From: Sipunculus nudus
Lineage: Eukaryota > Annelida > Sipuncula > Golfingiida > Sipunculidae
Direction: 5' to 3'
DNA: 64,000 nucleotides
Assembly (NCBI GenBank): GCA_026874595.1
Contig: CM049317.1
Coordinates: forward strand, 49,128,401-49,192,400
Below the pieces are notes generated by a model. That model had not been told where the DNA came from. It saw only the letters and a list, made by a program, of their open reading frames with translations, and made no database searches. The translations under genes and the position numbers were made by a program. Shown in pieces: positions 53,378-64,000 of this stretch. How positions within the stretch are numbered: the stretch's first letter is position 1; every line of letters begins with the position of its first letter.

Positions 53378-54272
53378 ATATTTATATTATTTATCAGGTA
53401 GGATTGAGACAGAGGATATAACGAGATGGGATATAAATAGGGTTTATACCTATCAACCAGGGTTTTTAATAAGCTCTTGATAAAAGCCTTTCCTGCTTTC
53501 CTCAGTGTCTGTCCTTCCTACATGAATAGAACCTTTGCCTGTTCTTACTGTAGATTGTCCATCGACTGTTCTGTCTGTGACTCATGTCTAACCTCATTAC
53601 TCTTTGTTCCAAACAGGTACCTCATATCCACTAGACAAAGTACTCACAATAGCCTTGTGGGACATGAAATGCAAGACACCTCTTCATGCAGAGTCTACCA
53701 AAGAGCTGCCACTACCTGATGATTCATCCACAATGACAGGATGCAAAGAAGAACAAAAACTTACCAGGTTCCATGAAACGACAGCAGGTGTTTTAGCCTT
53801 TGTGAAGCCATGTGGGGTAATAGTCAGATTACTGGAAATGTACACATGTGAGTCCAGTAGTCAGGTATTCAGTGCCTTATTGGCACTGTACGAGGAGTAT
53901 CCTGATGTCTGCAGATACATAGGCTATGACAGAGCTTGTGAACTGCATCCCTTTCTATGTAGGCTAGCAGACAAAGGAAATCCAGGTGCACGTTTGCTGC
54001 TGGAGAACTGTGATTTCTTAGTGGATATCTTTCATGTGACCAAACATGTTAAGGAGACATGCATGCCTCTTGAAGGTTCAAAGTGCCGCTACCACCCCCA
54101 GTTAGACAGGTTTGCAGCAATTCATGGAACCAATACAGAAAGTGCGGAGCAAGCATTCAGCTGGCTAAACCGGTTTAAATTAGTGGTCCGTAAAATGACT
54201 GTGCATAAATTCAAATGGATGCTTCAGGAAGCAGTGCATGCCAGAAATACCCATGTGTCAACTAAACGGTGA
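36594..54272 (+). CDS. KDZ transposase-like protein, CxC5 and CxC6 clusters, four exons
   Basis: Exons 36594-37505, 45089-45311, 47955-48095 and 53617-54272 join through GT-AG introns with matching phases (0, 1, 1) into 643 residues. Residues 118-155 hold CPLC and CTEC, a CxC5-like zinc cluster. Residues 305-374 hold CSIKGC, a lone C, C and CKEH, a CxC6-like cluster. The RNase H-fold core can be followed: TIDGN (D323), a TAGVLAFVKPCG block, GYDRACELHP (D530), a H-K-H/C/C/H cluster, and NTESAEQAFSWLNRF (E600). These match the D-D-E pattern of KDZ transposases, which cut and paste DNA. The ATG at 36594 has A at -3 and an in-frame TAG 21 bases upstream. Large introns full of other repeats and no visible terminal repeats suggest a resident, perhaps domesticated, gene rather than a fresh insertion. 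Confidence 0.85.
38623..41271 (+). mobile_element. Family A element, full length, in intron 1
   Basis: The hairpin AGCTCAGCTGACT (38628-38640), ATA loop, AGTCATCTGAGCT (38644-38656) opens the element. CCGT/CTGT repeats follow to 38725. The end is CAGCTGAGCGCCGTGACCC, with GACCCATGGGTC at 41253-41264 and CCTTGTTT after it. At 2.65 kb it is the longest copy here, and it is the best reference for the truncated one at 56180-58207. Confidence 0.8.
42673..42750. repeat. (CA)n(TA)n compound microsatellite
   Basis: A CA run passes into TA, inside intron 1 of the KDZ-like gene. Confidence 0.9.
42950..44800 (+). repeat. Two family B copies in intron 1
   Basis: Starts GTGAGCTTATGGGATGG (42951) and GTCAGCTTATGGCATGG (44306) are followed by shared words (TACATTAA.CTATACTATCT, AACTG.TC.A.CC, CAAATTGTCCAATATTT, GGTGGCACCACC or GTGGTGCCACC). 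About 1.35 kb apart in the same direction. Confidence 0.6.
45089..45311 (+). CDS. KDZ-like gene, exon 2 (CxC6-like region)
   Basis: A 223-bp exon after TTTCCAG, with donor GTAAAC, phase 0 in and 1 out. It encodes WALHRCSIKGCQEGYLTIDG onward. The cysteines and CKEH form the zinc cluster, and IDGN may supply the first catalytic aspartate. Confidence 0.85.
45312..47954 (+). other. Intron 2 of the KDZ-like gene
   Basis: 2.6 kb of AT-rich sequence with a (TTTA)n patch near 47018-47040 and a C run at 47261-47277. No other exon is needed by phase. Confidence 0.65.
47390..47465 (-). repeat. Possible tRNA-like head of a SINE
   Basis: On the minus strand TGGCTCAGG (A-box-like) is followed about 45 bases later by GATTCGAATTT (B-box-like). 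This is the arrangement of a degenerate polymerase III promoter. No cloverleaf was worked out and no 3' tail is clear. Confidence 0.25.
47955..48095 (+). CDS. KDZ-like gene, exon 3
   Basis: A 141-bp exon after TTTCTCCAG, with donor GTAATC, phase 1 on both sides. It encodes a Lys/Asn-rich linker (DTDKLLEKNKSGSKN...) ahead of the catalytic core. Length and phase are the main evidence. Confidence 0.75.
50481..50531. repeat. (TA)n microsatellite
   Basis: Pure TA run in intron 3 of the KDZ-like gene, at the end of a family A relative. Confidence 0.9.
53281..53390. repeat. (TC)n and interrupted (TA)n
   Basis: CT repeats followed by TA blocks broken by TTTTTATAAAAA. It lies about 230 bp before the last KDZ-like exon. 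Confidence 0.85.
53617..54272 (+). CDS. KDZ-like gene, exon 4 (catalytic core and stop)
   Basis: A 656-bp exon after CCAAACAG, entering in phase 1, TGA at 54270. It carries GCKEEQKLTRFHETTAGVLA, GYDRACELHPFLCRL, DIFHVTKHVKETC and GTNTESAEQAFSWLNRFK, then a helical tail ending STKR. It is the most conserved part of the protein and an unbroken frame. Confidence 0.9.
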
Positions 54273-56179
54273 CAGAGTTCTCCTCTGACCGGCTGTTACC
54301 ATCATATTTCTTTCATGGCTTATGAGAAATAATTCATGGAACAATCCTTAGATCAAATTCACATACCATTTGGTAGTTGGATTTCAATGTAGTCTCACAA
54401 CCCTCTGGACTACGCGCTATATAAGTAGCTTTTCTTTTTCAAAAACAAATGTATTTGTTATTCTAGAATTTACCTTGTGTGCCAATGTAGGGTTCCCCTC
54501 GGGTGCTTTTTCGACTATCTTTGTTTTCATTCACAATGTTTGGATTCATGGCATGTTCTTAGCAGGGCTCGTTTATTGGCCACTCCAATTTGACATACCA
54601 CTTATTTCGCCCCATCCACACCAATAAATTATAAAACTGTCAGGGTTGACCATGTTTTACAGTGCCAATTTTCTAATAGTACACTTTAACATGAATATAA
54701 TGGAATCTTTGCGCAGGTTATACCCCATAATAATTTTTCAAATTTGTTTCAATACAACATTATATTTGAGCTTAACCTCTGTATGCCTTTCGGAAGAAGA
54801 AATTCATGTTGTGAGCTTTTGCCTGCCATGGTAATATGGTAGGTTGAGCACCAGGCCTCCTACAATTCCTGTATCATCTTGTTGGCATGCACCAGACATG
54901 ATTCTAACCACAAACAGCTATTTTTTCTCCAATTTGTATGCCTTATAAGCGTTATAAGGTGCATTTTTATCTAGTCCTGCCCCTGCATCTTTAGGAATAA
55001 CCCCCGCCATCACCACTGTTAAGTATTCTTGCCTCGTTGCAACAAGAAACTTATTTATCAGCATTACTCTTCGAATAATACCCACTATCTGATCATGGTA
55101 AAAGCTGTGTACACAAATCAAACGTTCAATCTTTAGGCTGAATTCTCATGGCTGCTACTCTGAGTAAAGATTACCACAAGATCCCCATTACTCATGGAAC
55201 GTCACTACCAGGAGACATTGCTAGCAACAATCTATGCATAATGTACTTTTGGTTTTACAATGTCGCCTTCCTACCAGATGTGTCATGTGCGAGTGAACTG
55301 GGCTGCAGGACACAAGATGAAATCAGCCAAAACTCTGGCATGGATAAACTTTAATACTCGTTGATACAGCACCTGTTACATACAAACTCTTTCCCACATG
55401 GTAAAAACATTCACTTCTAACATTAATGTACAAAAGTCGCTTTAGTACAGAGTGGTCACTTCTCAACTTTGATTCATCAGTTTTAGACCATGCTTTTCTC
55501 TCTACTTGCTTTGATTAATCATTGCCTAATCCCTTTACCATAAGTGGATATTTTTTCCACAAAATTCACCCTTCAGTTCTACACCAGATAATATATAATT
55601 TGGTTTCTGACTCAGACATGCTCGAAACTGCTAATCACATCTGAGGGGTTTCAGAGTGTGACATCGACAATGTTCTGCGGCATATGCTTACCCCTGCAAC
55701 GGAATCCAGATGTTGTATTTAAAATAGTGCAATCTGAATAAACCCTTTGTTTCAGGGTGTATAGGTAACTAAGTGTAATTGTGTGCTTTGGTCGATAGAC
55801 GTTCATTGTTTATTTGTGTAAGTCGCTTACGAATTATATACCGTGGAACTGCACTATTAATTGTACACATTGGGATATTTCATTATGATATGTCAGTAAT
55901 TCAAATAAGCCCAGTATGCCCACACTGCCTGACAGGAGGGAAACGGGTTTCCAGAATATACCACATTACGCAAAGGGTGCCCAGTAGAGCAATTATGTGA
56001 AAATTTTAACTCCCTGTTTGAATATAATGAATAAATATTATTTGAAGATAAATTGAGTATATTTTTTTTTTTCTGAACAATATTGTAGAAGGTATTTGTA
56101 CGGATGAGAATGAATCTTATTATGATCCATATGGCCACGTCTATTTTACTATCACACCAAGGCATCATTAGACTAGTAA
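54273..56179 (+). other. 3' flank of the KDZ-like gene
   Basis: Candidate polyadenylation signals AATAAA at 54623-54628 and 55737-55742. The open frames at 54370, 55148 and 55779 lack any domain and I treat them as untranslated or intergenic sequence. Confidence 0.4.
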
Positions 56180-58207
56180 TTTTTAGCTCAGCTGACTATA
56201 AGTCATCTGAGCTATAGTCGTGGTCCATTGTCCGTCATCCGTATGACCGTCTGTCTGTCCGTCCGTCTGTCCGAATGTCTGTCTCTAAGACTGGCACATT
56301 TCGACACCATTGGACCTACTAATCTGAAATTCACCTACAGTTAGATGTCCCCAAAATCTTCTACCAAGCCGAAAATTGGGTCAATAGGACTTCATTCCTT
56401 CGAGATATTAAGGAAAACCTCAATTTTTATTAGAAATCTATTTTCACACTTCAGGACTGCCTAATATCAAAACCACTGATCTGGATTTTCTCATATTTAC
56501 CATAAATATTCCTATATATAGTTCCTATGTACATGCCAGAAATCAAGTCAGTATTATTTAATTTAAAAAAGTTATGGGCCCAAACATAATGGACTTTGTA
56601 AAAAAATCAGGAAAGATATTTGGTCACTTAAGACCAAAAGTGTTAAAGGAAGGGACTTTTTTTCAGTAATACAACTTTCATTGATCAAAATTTAATTGTA
56701 TACCAAAAATAAGTTCAAAATCTGTTAAATTTTTTTTAATTTTGGCAAACATAAAATTGGTACCTTAAATTTTGCCCAAGTTTGGCCAAGGCACTTTTTT
56801 CCCTGTAAGTACTGTGGAGTAAATTTTCACAGCATGTTTATGTTAGCATTTTGTGTGTTAACACCAAAAATTTGAAACCAGTTGATCAAAAACTGTAGAT
56901 TTTATTCAAGTTTTGGGCCCAAACATAATGCACTTTTAAAAAATCAAGAAATATATTTACTCCCTTAACAAGAGGATTGCTGAAGCTAGAGATTTCTTGT
57001 CAGGGATGTAACATTATTTAATCAAGATTCAATTGAATACCAAAAACTAGTTCCGAATTTTTCAAATTTTATAAGTTATTAGTATTAATATAAAATTAAT
57101 ACCTTACATTTTGCCCAACTTTGACCATGGCACGTTTGTTTCCTGAGAGCACTGTTGATATAATTTTCATATCATGGACACATAAGGATTTCATCTTTGT
57201 AGTTTAAAAAGCTGAAAGAAATTGGCCAAATATTGTAGCTTTTATTAATGTTTTTATGAGACCATGTCAGACCCGGACTGAATCCAGCCCCTTTCAGTCA
57301 CCTGTATGTTGACCTTGTTGACCTTTCATCAGATCATGCATGCTTGAGCGAAGCATACTCTGGGGCAGCCAGGCAGCTAATACCCAGCCACAGTTGCTCC
57401 AGGTGTCCAACCCAACTCATCTAGCAGTTCTTTTAAAATATACATAACAATAAACAATAAATTAATAATTAGTGGATGAGTAAGAGAAAATTAACTTGCA
57501 GTTACTGATGATGTAAGAATCTTGTATGGATGGATAGAATGGAATGTTATTCCAAATAACACCATGAAGTCACCTATGGTATTTGTCAGTTATTTTAATG
57601 ATAAAAAAAATAAATCATATTATTCATTACTAATCAGTAGGGATCATATGAAGGAAATTAATGATAGACAAAGATGCAGTTGATAATATTAATCTAGATT
57701 TCTACAGTGTTTAGTGTGTAGATTGATGTGAAAGTAGTCCAAAGTAAATATATCACATTTATTTTTTTTAATATAAATAAAAGCCATAAAACCAGGTACT
57801 TATGATTTTTATTTAAATTTGTGAATTTTGTATATTCTGGATTCACAACATCATTGTCTGGCTAAAACTGAATAAATACTTGACATGGTGCGAATGCTTT
57901 GCAAATGTATTTGAATACGAAGTTGAATATGTACTGCATATGAAAAATTTTATTGCATAAGAATGTGAATTCAGGTAAAAATGAAAGTATTTGAAAACCA
58001 GTCCAGATACTTTCAAAATGTATTCATGAATGCATTCATGAATATATTCTATCATATGATTTTCTTATTATTTTTTTAAATAAAAATTATATTGGCACTA
58101 TATTTGTTATTAAATTTTAATAAATAGTTAAACTCTTATTATATGTGATGCTTATAAGTTATATGGCCAAGTCAAAATATGTGTGACAATAGCACTCCAT
58201 TTGTTAA
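56180..58207 (+). mobile_element. Family A element cut off by the satellite array
   Basis: It starts TTTTTAGCTCAGCTGAC with the same hairpin (56185-56213) and follows the 38623 copy closely to CACTCCATTTGTTAA, where satellite begins. It lacks about 340 bp found at about 39360-39700 in that copy and all of the 3' end (about 170 bp including the palindrome). Confidence 0.8.
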
Positions 58208-61200
58208 TTTGCGGAATTCCTAGATGAGCACCCCTCTGTGTATAACCGTCCAGGGCTCACCCTACCGGTGGCTTCAGGGAACTTCAAAGTTGCTAAATTG
58301 CCGGCAATTTGCGGAATTGCTACATGGGGACCCCTCTGTGTATAACCGTTGTGAGCTCACCCTACCGGTGGATTCAGGGAACTACAAAGTTGCTTAATTG
58401 CCGGCAATTTACGGAATTGCTAGATGGGGACCCCTCTGTGTATAACCGCCGGGGGCTTAACCTAACGGAGGAATCAGGGAACTACAAAGTTGCTAAATTG
58501 CCAGCAATTTGCGGATTTGCTAGATGGGGACCCCTCTGTGTATAACCGCCGGGGGCTCATCCTAACGGAGGAAAAAGGGAACTACAAAGTTGCTTAATTG
58601 CCGGCAATTTGCGGAATTGCTACATGGGGACCCCTCTGAGTATAACCGTAGTGGGCTCACCCTACCGGAGGATTCAGGGAACTACAAAGTTGCTAAATTG
58701 CCGGCAATTTGCGGAATTGCTACATGGGGACCCCTCATTGTAAAACCTTGTGGGCTCACCCTACCGGTGGATTCAGGGAACTACAAAGTTGCTAAATTGC
58801 CGGCAATTTGCGGAATTGCTACATGGGGTCCGCCCAGTGTATGGCCGTCGGCGGCTCACCCTACCGGTGGATTCAGGGAACTACAAAGTTGCTAAATTGC
58901 CAGCAATTTGCGGAATTGCTAGATGAGCACCCCTCTGTGTGTAACCATCCAGGGCTCACCCTACCGGTGGCTTCAGGGAACTACAAAGTTGCTAAATTGC
59001 CGGCAATTTGCGGAATTGCTACATGGGGACCCCTCTGTGTATAACCGTTGTGAGCTCACCCTACCGGTGGATTCAGGGAACTACAAAGTTGCTTAATTGC
59101 CGGCAATTTGCGGATTTGCTAGATGGGGACCCCTCTGTGTATAACCGTGGTGGGCTCACCCTATCGGAGGAATCAGGGAACTACAAAGTTGCTAAATTGC
59201 CAGCAATTTGCGGAATTGCTAGATAAGCACCCCTAAGTGTATAACCGTCCAGGGCTCACCCTACCGGTGGATTCAGGGAACTACAAAGTTGCTAAATTGC
59301 CGGCAATTTGCGGAATTGCTACATGGGGACCCCTCTGTGTATAACCGTTGTGAGCTCACCCTACCGGTGGATTCAGGGAACTACAAAGTTGCTTAATTGC
59401 CGGCAATTTACGGAATTGCTAGATGGGGACCCCTCTGTGTATAACCGCCGGGGGCTTAACCTAACGGAGGAATCAGGGAACTACAAAGTTGCTAAATTGC
59501 CAGCAATTTGCGGATTTGCTAGATGGGGACCCCTCTGTGTATAACCGCCGGGGGCTCATCCTAACGGAGGAAAAAGGGAACTACAAAGTTGCTTAATTGC
59601 CGGCAATTTGCGGAATTGCTACATGGGGACCCCTCTGAGTATAACCGTAGTGGGCTCACCCTACCGGAGGATTCAGGGAACTACAAAGTTGCTAAATTGC
59701 CGGCAATTTGCGGAATTGCTACATGGGGACCCCTCATTGTAAAACCTTGTGGGCTCACCCTACCGGTGGATTCAGGGAACTACAAAGTTGCTAAATTGCC
59801 GGCAATTTGCGGAATTGCTACATGGGGTCCGCCCAGTGTATGGCCGTCGGCGGCTCACCCTACCGGTGGATTCAGGGAACTACAAAGTTGCTAAATTGCC
59901 AGCAATTTGCGGAATTGCTAGATGAGCACCCCTCTGTGTGTAACCATCCAGGGCTCACCCTACCGGTGGCTTCAGGGAACTACAAAGTTGCTAAATTGCC
60001 GGCAATTTGCGGAATTGCTACATGGGGACCCCTCTGTGTATAACCGTTGTGAGCTCACCCTACCGGTGGATTCAGGGAACTACAAAGTTGCTTAATTGCC
60101 GGCAATTTGCGGATTTGCTAGATGGGGACCCCTCTGTGTATAACCGTGGTGGGCTCACCCTATCGGAGGAATCAGGGAACTACAAAGTTGCTAAATTGCC
60201 AGCAATTTGCGGAATTGCTAGATAAGCACCCCTAAGTGTATAACCGTCCAGGGCTCACCCTACCGGTGGATTCAGGGAACTACAAAGTTGCTAAATTGCC
60301 GGCAATTTGCGGAATTGCTACATGGGGACCCCTCTGTGTATAACCGTTGTGAGCTCACCCTACCGGTGGATTCAGGGAACTACAAAGTTGCTAAATTGCC
60401 AGCAATTTGCGGAATAGCTAGATGGGGACCCCTCTGTGTATAACCGCCGGGGGCTCAAACTAACGGAGGAAAAAGGGAACTACAAAGTTGCTTAATTGCC
60501 GGCAATTTGCGGAACTGCTACATGGGGACCCCTCTGTGTATAACCGTAGTGGGCTCACCCTACCGGAGGATTCAGGGAACTACAAAGTTGCTAAATTGCC
60601 CGCAATTTGCGGAATTGCTACATGGGGACCCCTCATTGTAAAACCTTGTGGGCTCACCCTACCGGTGGATTCAGGGAACTACAAAGTTGCTAAATTGCCG
60701 GCAATTTGCGGAATTGCTAAATGGGGTCCGCCCAGTGTATGGCCGTCGGCGGCTCACCCTACCGGTGGATTCAGGGAACTACAAAGTTGCTAAATTGCCA
60801 GCAATTTGCGGAATTGCTAGATGAGCACCCCTCTGTGTATAACCATCCAGGGCTCACCCTACCGGTGGCTTCAGGGAACTACAAAGTTGCTAAATTGCCG
60901 GCAATTTGCGGAATTGCTACATGGGGACCCCTCTGTGTATAACCGTTGTGAGCTCACCCTACCGGTGGATTCAGGGAACTACAAAGTTGCTTAATTGCCG
61001 GCAATTTGCGGAATTGCTAGATGGGGACCCCTCTGTGTATAACCGTGGTGGGCTCACCCTATCGGAGGAATCAGGGAACTACAAAGTTGCTAAATTGCCA
61101 GCAATTTGCGGAATTGCTAGATAAGCACCCCTAAGTGTATAACCGTCCAGGGCTCACCCTACCGGTGGATTCAGGGAACTACAAAGTTGCTTAATTGCCG

Positions 61201-64000
61201 GCAATTTGCGGAATTGCTACATGGGGACCCCTCTGTGTATAACCGTAGTGGGCTCACCCTACCGGAGGATTCAGGGAACTACAAAGTTGCTAAATTGCCG
61301 GCAATTTGCGGAATTGCTACATGGGGACCCCTCATTGTAAAACCTTGTGGGCTCACCCTACCGGTGGATTCAGGGAACTACAAAGTTGCTAAATTGCCAG
61401 CAATTTGCGGAATTGCTACATGGGGTCCGCCCAGTGTATGGCCGTCGGCGGCTCACCCTACCGGTGGATTCAAGGAACTACAAAGTTGCTAAATTGCCAG
61501 CAATTTGCGGAATTGCTAAATGAGCACCCCTCTGTGTATAACCATCCAGGGCTCACCCTACCGGTGGCTTCAGGGAACTACAAAGTTGTTAAATTGCCGG
61601 CAATTTGCGGAATTGCTACATGGGGACCCCTCTGTGTATAACCGTTGTGAGCTCACCCTACCGGTGGATTCAGGGAACTACAAAGTTGCTTAATTGCCGG
61701 CAATTTGCGGAATTGCTAGATGGGGACCCCTCTGTGTATAACCATCCAGGGCTCACCCTACCGGTGGCTTCAGGGAACTACAAAGTTGCTTAATTGCCGG
61801 CAATTTGCGGAATTGCTACATGGGGACCCCTATGTGTATAACCGTTGTGAGCTCACCCTACCGGTGGATTCAGGGAACTACAAAGTTGCTAAATTGCCGG
61901 CAATTTGCGGAATTGCTAGATGGGGACCCCTCTGTGTATAACCGTGGTGGGCTCACCCTATCGGAGGAATCAGGGAACTACAAAGTTGCTAAATTGCCAG
62001 CAATTTGCGGAATTGCAAGATAAGCACCCCTAAGTGTATAACCGTCCAGGGCTCACCCTACCGGTGGATTCAGGGAACTACAAAGTTGCTTAATTGCCGG
62101 CAATTTGCGGAATTGCTAGATTGGGACCCCTCTGTGTATAACCGTGGTGGGCTCACCCTATCGGAGGAATCAGGGAGCTACAAAGTTGCTAAATTGCCAG
62201 CAATTTGCGGAATTGCTAGATAAGCACCCCTAAGTGTATAACCGTCCAGGGCTCACCCTACCGGTGGATTCAGGGAACTACAAAGTTGCTTAATTGCCGG
62301 CAATTTGCGGAATTGCTACATGGGGACCCCTCTGTGTATAACCGTAGTGGGCTCACCCTACCGGAGGATTCAGGGAACTACAAAGTTGCTAAATTGCCGG
62401 CAATTTGCGGAATTGCTACATGGGGACCCCTTAGTGTATAACCTTGTGGGCTCACCCTACCGGTGGATTCAGGGAACTACAAAGTTGCTAAATTGCCAGC
62501 AATTTGCGGAATTGCTACATGGGGTCCGCCCAGTGTATGGCCGTCGGCGGCTCACCCGACGGTGGATTCAGGGAACTACAAAGTTGCTAAATTGCCAGCA
62601 ATTTGCGGAATTGCTAGAAGAGCACCCCTCTGTGTATAACCATCCAGGGCACACCCTACCGGTGGCTTCAGGGAACTACAAAGTTGCTAAATTGCCGGCA
62701 ATTTGCGGAATTGCTACATGGGGACCCCTCTGTGTATAACCGTTGTGAGCTCACCCCACCGGTGGATTCAGGGAACTACAAAGTTACTTAATTGCCGGCA
62801 ATTTGCGGAATTGCTAGATGGGGACCCCTCTGTGTATAAACGTGGTGGGCTCACCCTATCGGAGGAATCAGGGAACTACAAAGTTGCTAAATTGCCAGCA
62901 ATTTGCGGAATTGCTAGATAAGCACCCCTAAGTGTATAACCGTCCAGGGCTCACCCTACCGGTGGATTCAGGGAACTACAAAGTTGCTTAATTGCCGGCA
63001 ATTTGCGGAATTGCTACATGGGGACCCCTCTGTGTATAACCGTAGTGGGCTCACCCTACCGGAGGATTCAGGGAACTACAAAGTTGCTAAATTGCCGGCA
63101 ATTTGCGGAATTGCTACATGGGGACCCCTCAGTGTATAACCTTGTGGGGTCACCCTACCGGTGGATTCAGGGAACTACAAAGTTGCTAAATTGCCAGCAA
63201 TTTGCGGAATTGCTAGATGGGGACCCCTCTGTGTATAACCGCCGGGGGCTCAACCTAACGGAGGAAAAAGGGAACTACAAAGTTGCTAAATTGCCGGCAA
63301 TTTGCGAAATTGCTACATGGGGACCCTTCTGTGTATAACCGTCGGGGGCTCACCCTACCGGAGGTTCCTGGGAACTACAAAGTTGCTAAATTGCCGGCAA
63401 TTTGCGGAATTGCTACATGGGGACCCCTCTGTGTATAACCGTTGTGAGCTCACCCTACCGGTGGATTCAGGGAACTACAAAGTTGCTAAATTGCCGGCAA
63501 TTTGCGGAATTGCTAGATGGGGACCCCTCTGGGTATAACCGTAGTGGGCTCACCTTATCGGAGGAATCAGGGAACTACAAAGTTGCTAAATTGCCAGCAA
63601 TTTGCGGAATTGCTAGATGGGGACCCCTCTGTGTATAACCGCCGGGGGCTCAACCTAACGGAGGAAAAAGGGAACTACAAAGTTGCTAAATTGCCGGCAA
63701 TTTGCGAAATTGCTACATGGGGACCCTTCTGTGTATAACCGTCGGGGGCTCACCCTACCGGAGGTTCCTGGGAACTACAAAGTTGCTAAATTGCCAGCAA
63801 TTTGCGGATTTGCAACATGGGGACCCCTCTGTGTATAACCGTGTCGGCTCACCCTACCCAAGCTTTCAGGGAACTACAAAGTTGCTAAATTGCCAGCATT
63901 TTGCGGAATTGCTACATAGGGACCCCTCAGTGTATGGCCGTCGGCGGCTCACCCTACCGGTGGCTTCAGGGAACTACAAAGTTGCTAAATTGCCGGCAAT
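58208..64000. repeat. 100-bp satellite in higher-order repeats
   Basis: About 58 head-to-tail units of 99-100 bp, typically TTTGCGGAATTGCTACATGG at one end and AAATTGCCGGCAA at the other, richer in G+C and CpG than the rest of the window. Unit variants recur in a fixed order: a ten-unit block at 58308-59306 is repeated at 59307-60305 (period 999 bp, one unit being 99 bp), then shorter nine- and seven-unit versions follow. The array is open at the window end. Short frames in it come from the 100-bp period being read in all three phases. Confidence 0.95.

Larger units (their letters stand above)
48096..53616 (+). other. Intron 3 of the KDZ-like gene
   Basis: 5.5 kb. It holds two degenerate plus-oriented family A copies starting near 48408 and 49727, a family A module block like the one at 34708-36060 (51250-52400), and (TA)n at 50481-50531 and 53281-53390. 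C runs lie near 49290, 50875-50890, 52108 and 52981. Confidence 0.65.

Noticed and set aside
54370-56000. Small frames after the KDZ-like stop
   Set aside because: They follow the stop codon of a complete protein and have no domain. They are probably 3' untranslated or intergenic.
58309-63738. Many repeated 62-144 codon open frames in the satellite
   Set aside because: The 100-bp unit is read in three phases in turn. The peptides are the same unit in different frames, and stops recur at GTATAACC and similar words. There is no sign of selection for protein.
58208-64000. Regular repeats resembling a CRISPR array
   Set aside because: Whole 100-bp units are repeated with no unique spacers, in animal DNA, with variants in higher-order blocks.

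Overview
The window is AT-rich, CpG-poor animal nuclear DNA with long introns, many microsatellites and dense dispersed repeats. The repeat style suggests a lophotrochozoan, most likely a bivalve mollusc: elements open with an AGCTCAGCTG hairpin and a (CCGT/CTGT)n stretch and close with GACCCATGGGTC, and others carry GGTGGCACCACC-type palindromes. The species assignment is an inference. I saw no rRNA gene, tRNA gene, CRISPR array or bacterial operon.

Two real multi-exon protein genes can be built, with canonical GT-AG introns and matching reading phases throughout. (1) On the minus strand, six exons between 14433 and 5512 encode the C-terminal ~592 residues of a DUF3987-like P-loop protein: a modified Walker A spanning an exon junction, a Walker B SDE motif, a helical segment and a C-terminal winged-helix-like region. 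Its 5' end is not certain. A phase-compatible candidate exon lies in a CpG-rich patch at 23183-23561. (2) On the plus strand, four exons between 36594 and 54272 encode a 643-residue KDZ (Kyakuja-Dileera-Zisupton) transposase-like protein with an N-terminal CxC5-like cysteine cluster, a CxC6-like cluster and a plausible intact D-D-E triad (D323, D530, E600).

Layout: 1-4490, minus-strand copies of dispersed family A and a 1.6-kb non-autonomous hAT-like element with a perfect 8-bp target duplication. 5512-14433, the DUF3987 gene, with family A and family B repeats in its introns. 17003-19482, a 2.5-kb element with 14-bp inverted ends and hexanucleotide arrays just inside them. 22850-23700, a CpG-rich patch. 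25100-33560, (TA)n-rich local duplications, a ~339-bp tandem array, an exact 339-bp direct repeat pair and a decayed LINE endonuclease fragment. 34321-36177, a family A element with internal tandem modules. 36594-54272, the KDZ gene, with large repeat-filled introns. 56180-58207, another family A copy, cut off at the start of a satellite array. 58208-64000, a 100-bp satellite organised in higher-order repeats, running off the window.

Nothing shows that the two genes act in one pathway. Both belong to families with mobile-element or replicon ancestry, so the window may hold domesticated genes or old autonomous elements in a repeat-rich neighbourhood beside a young satellite block.
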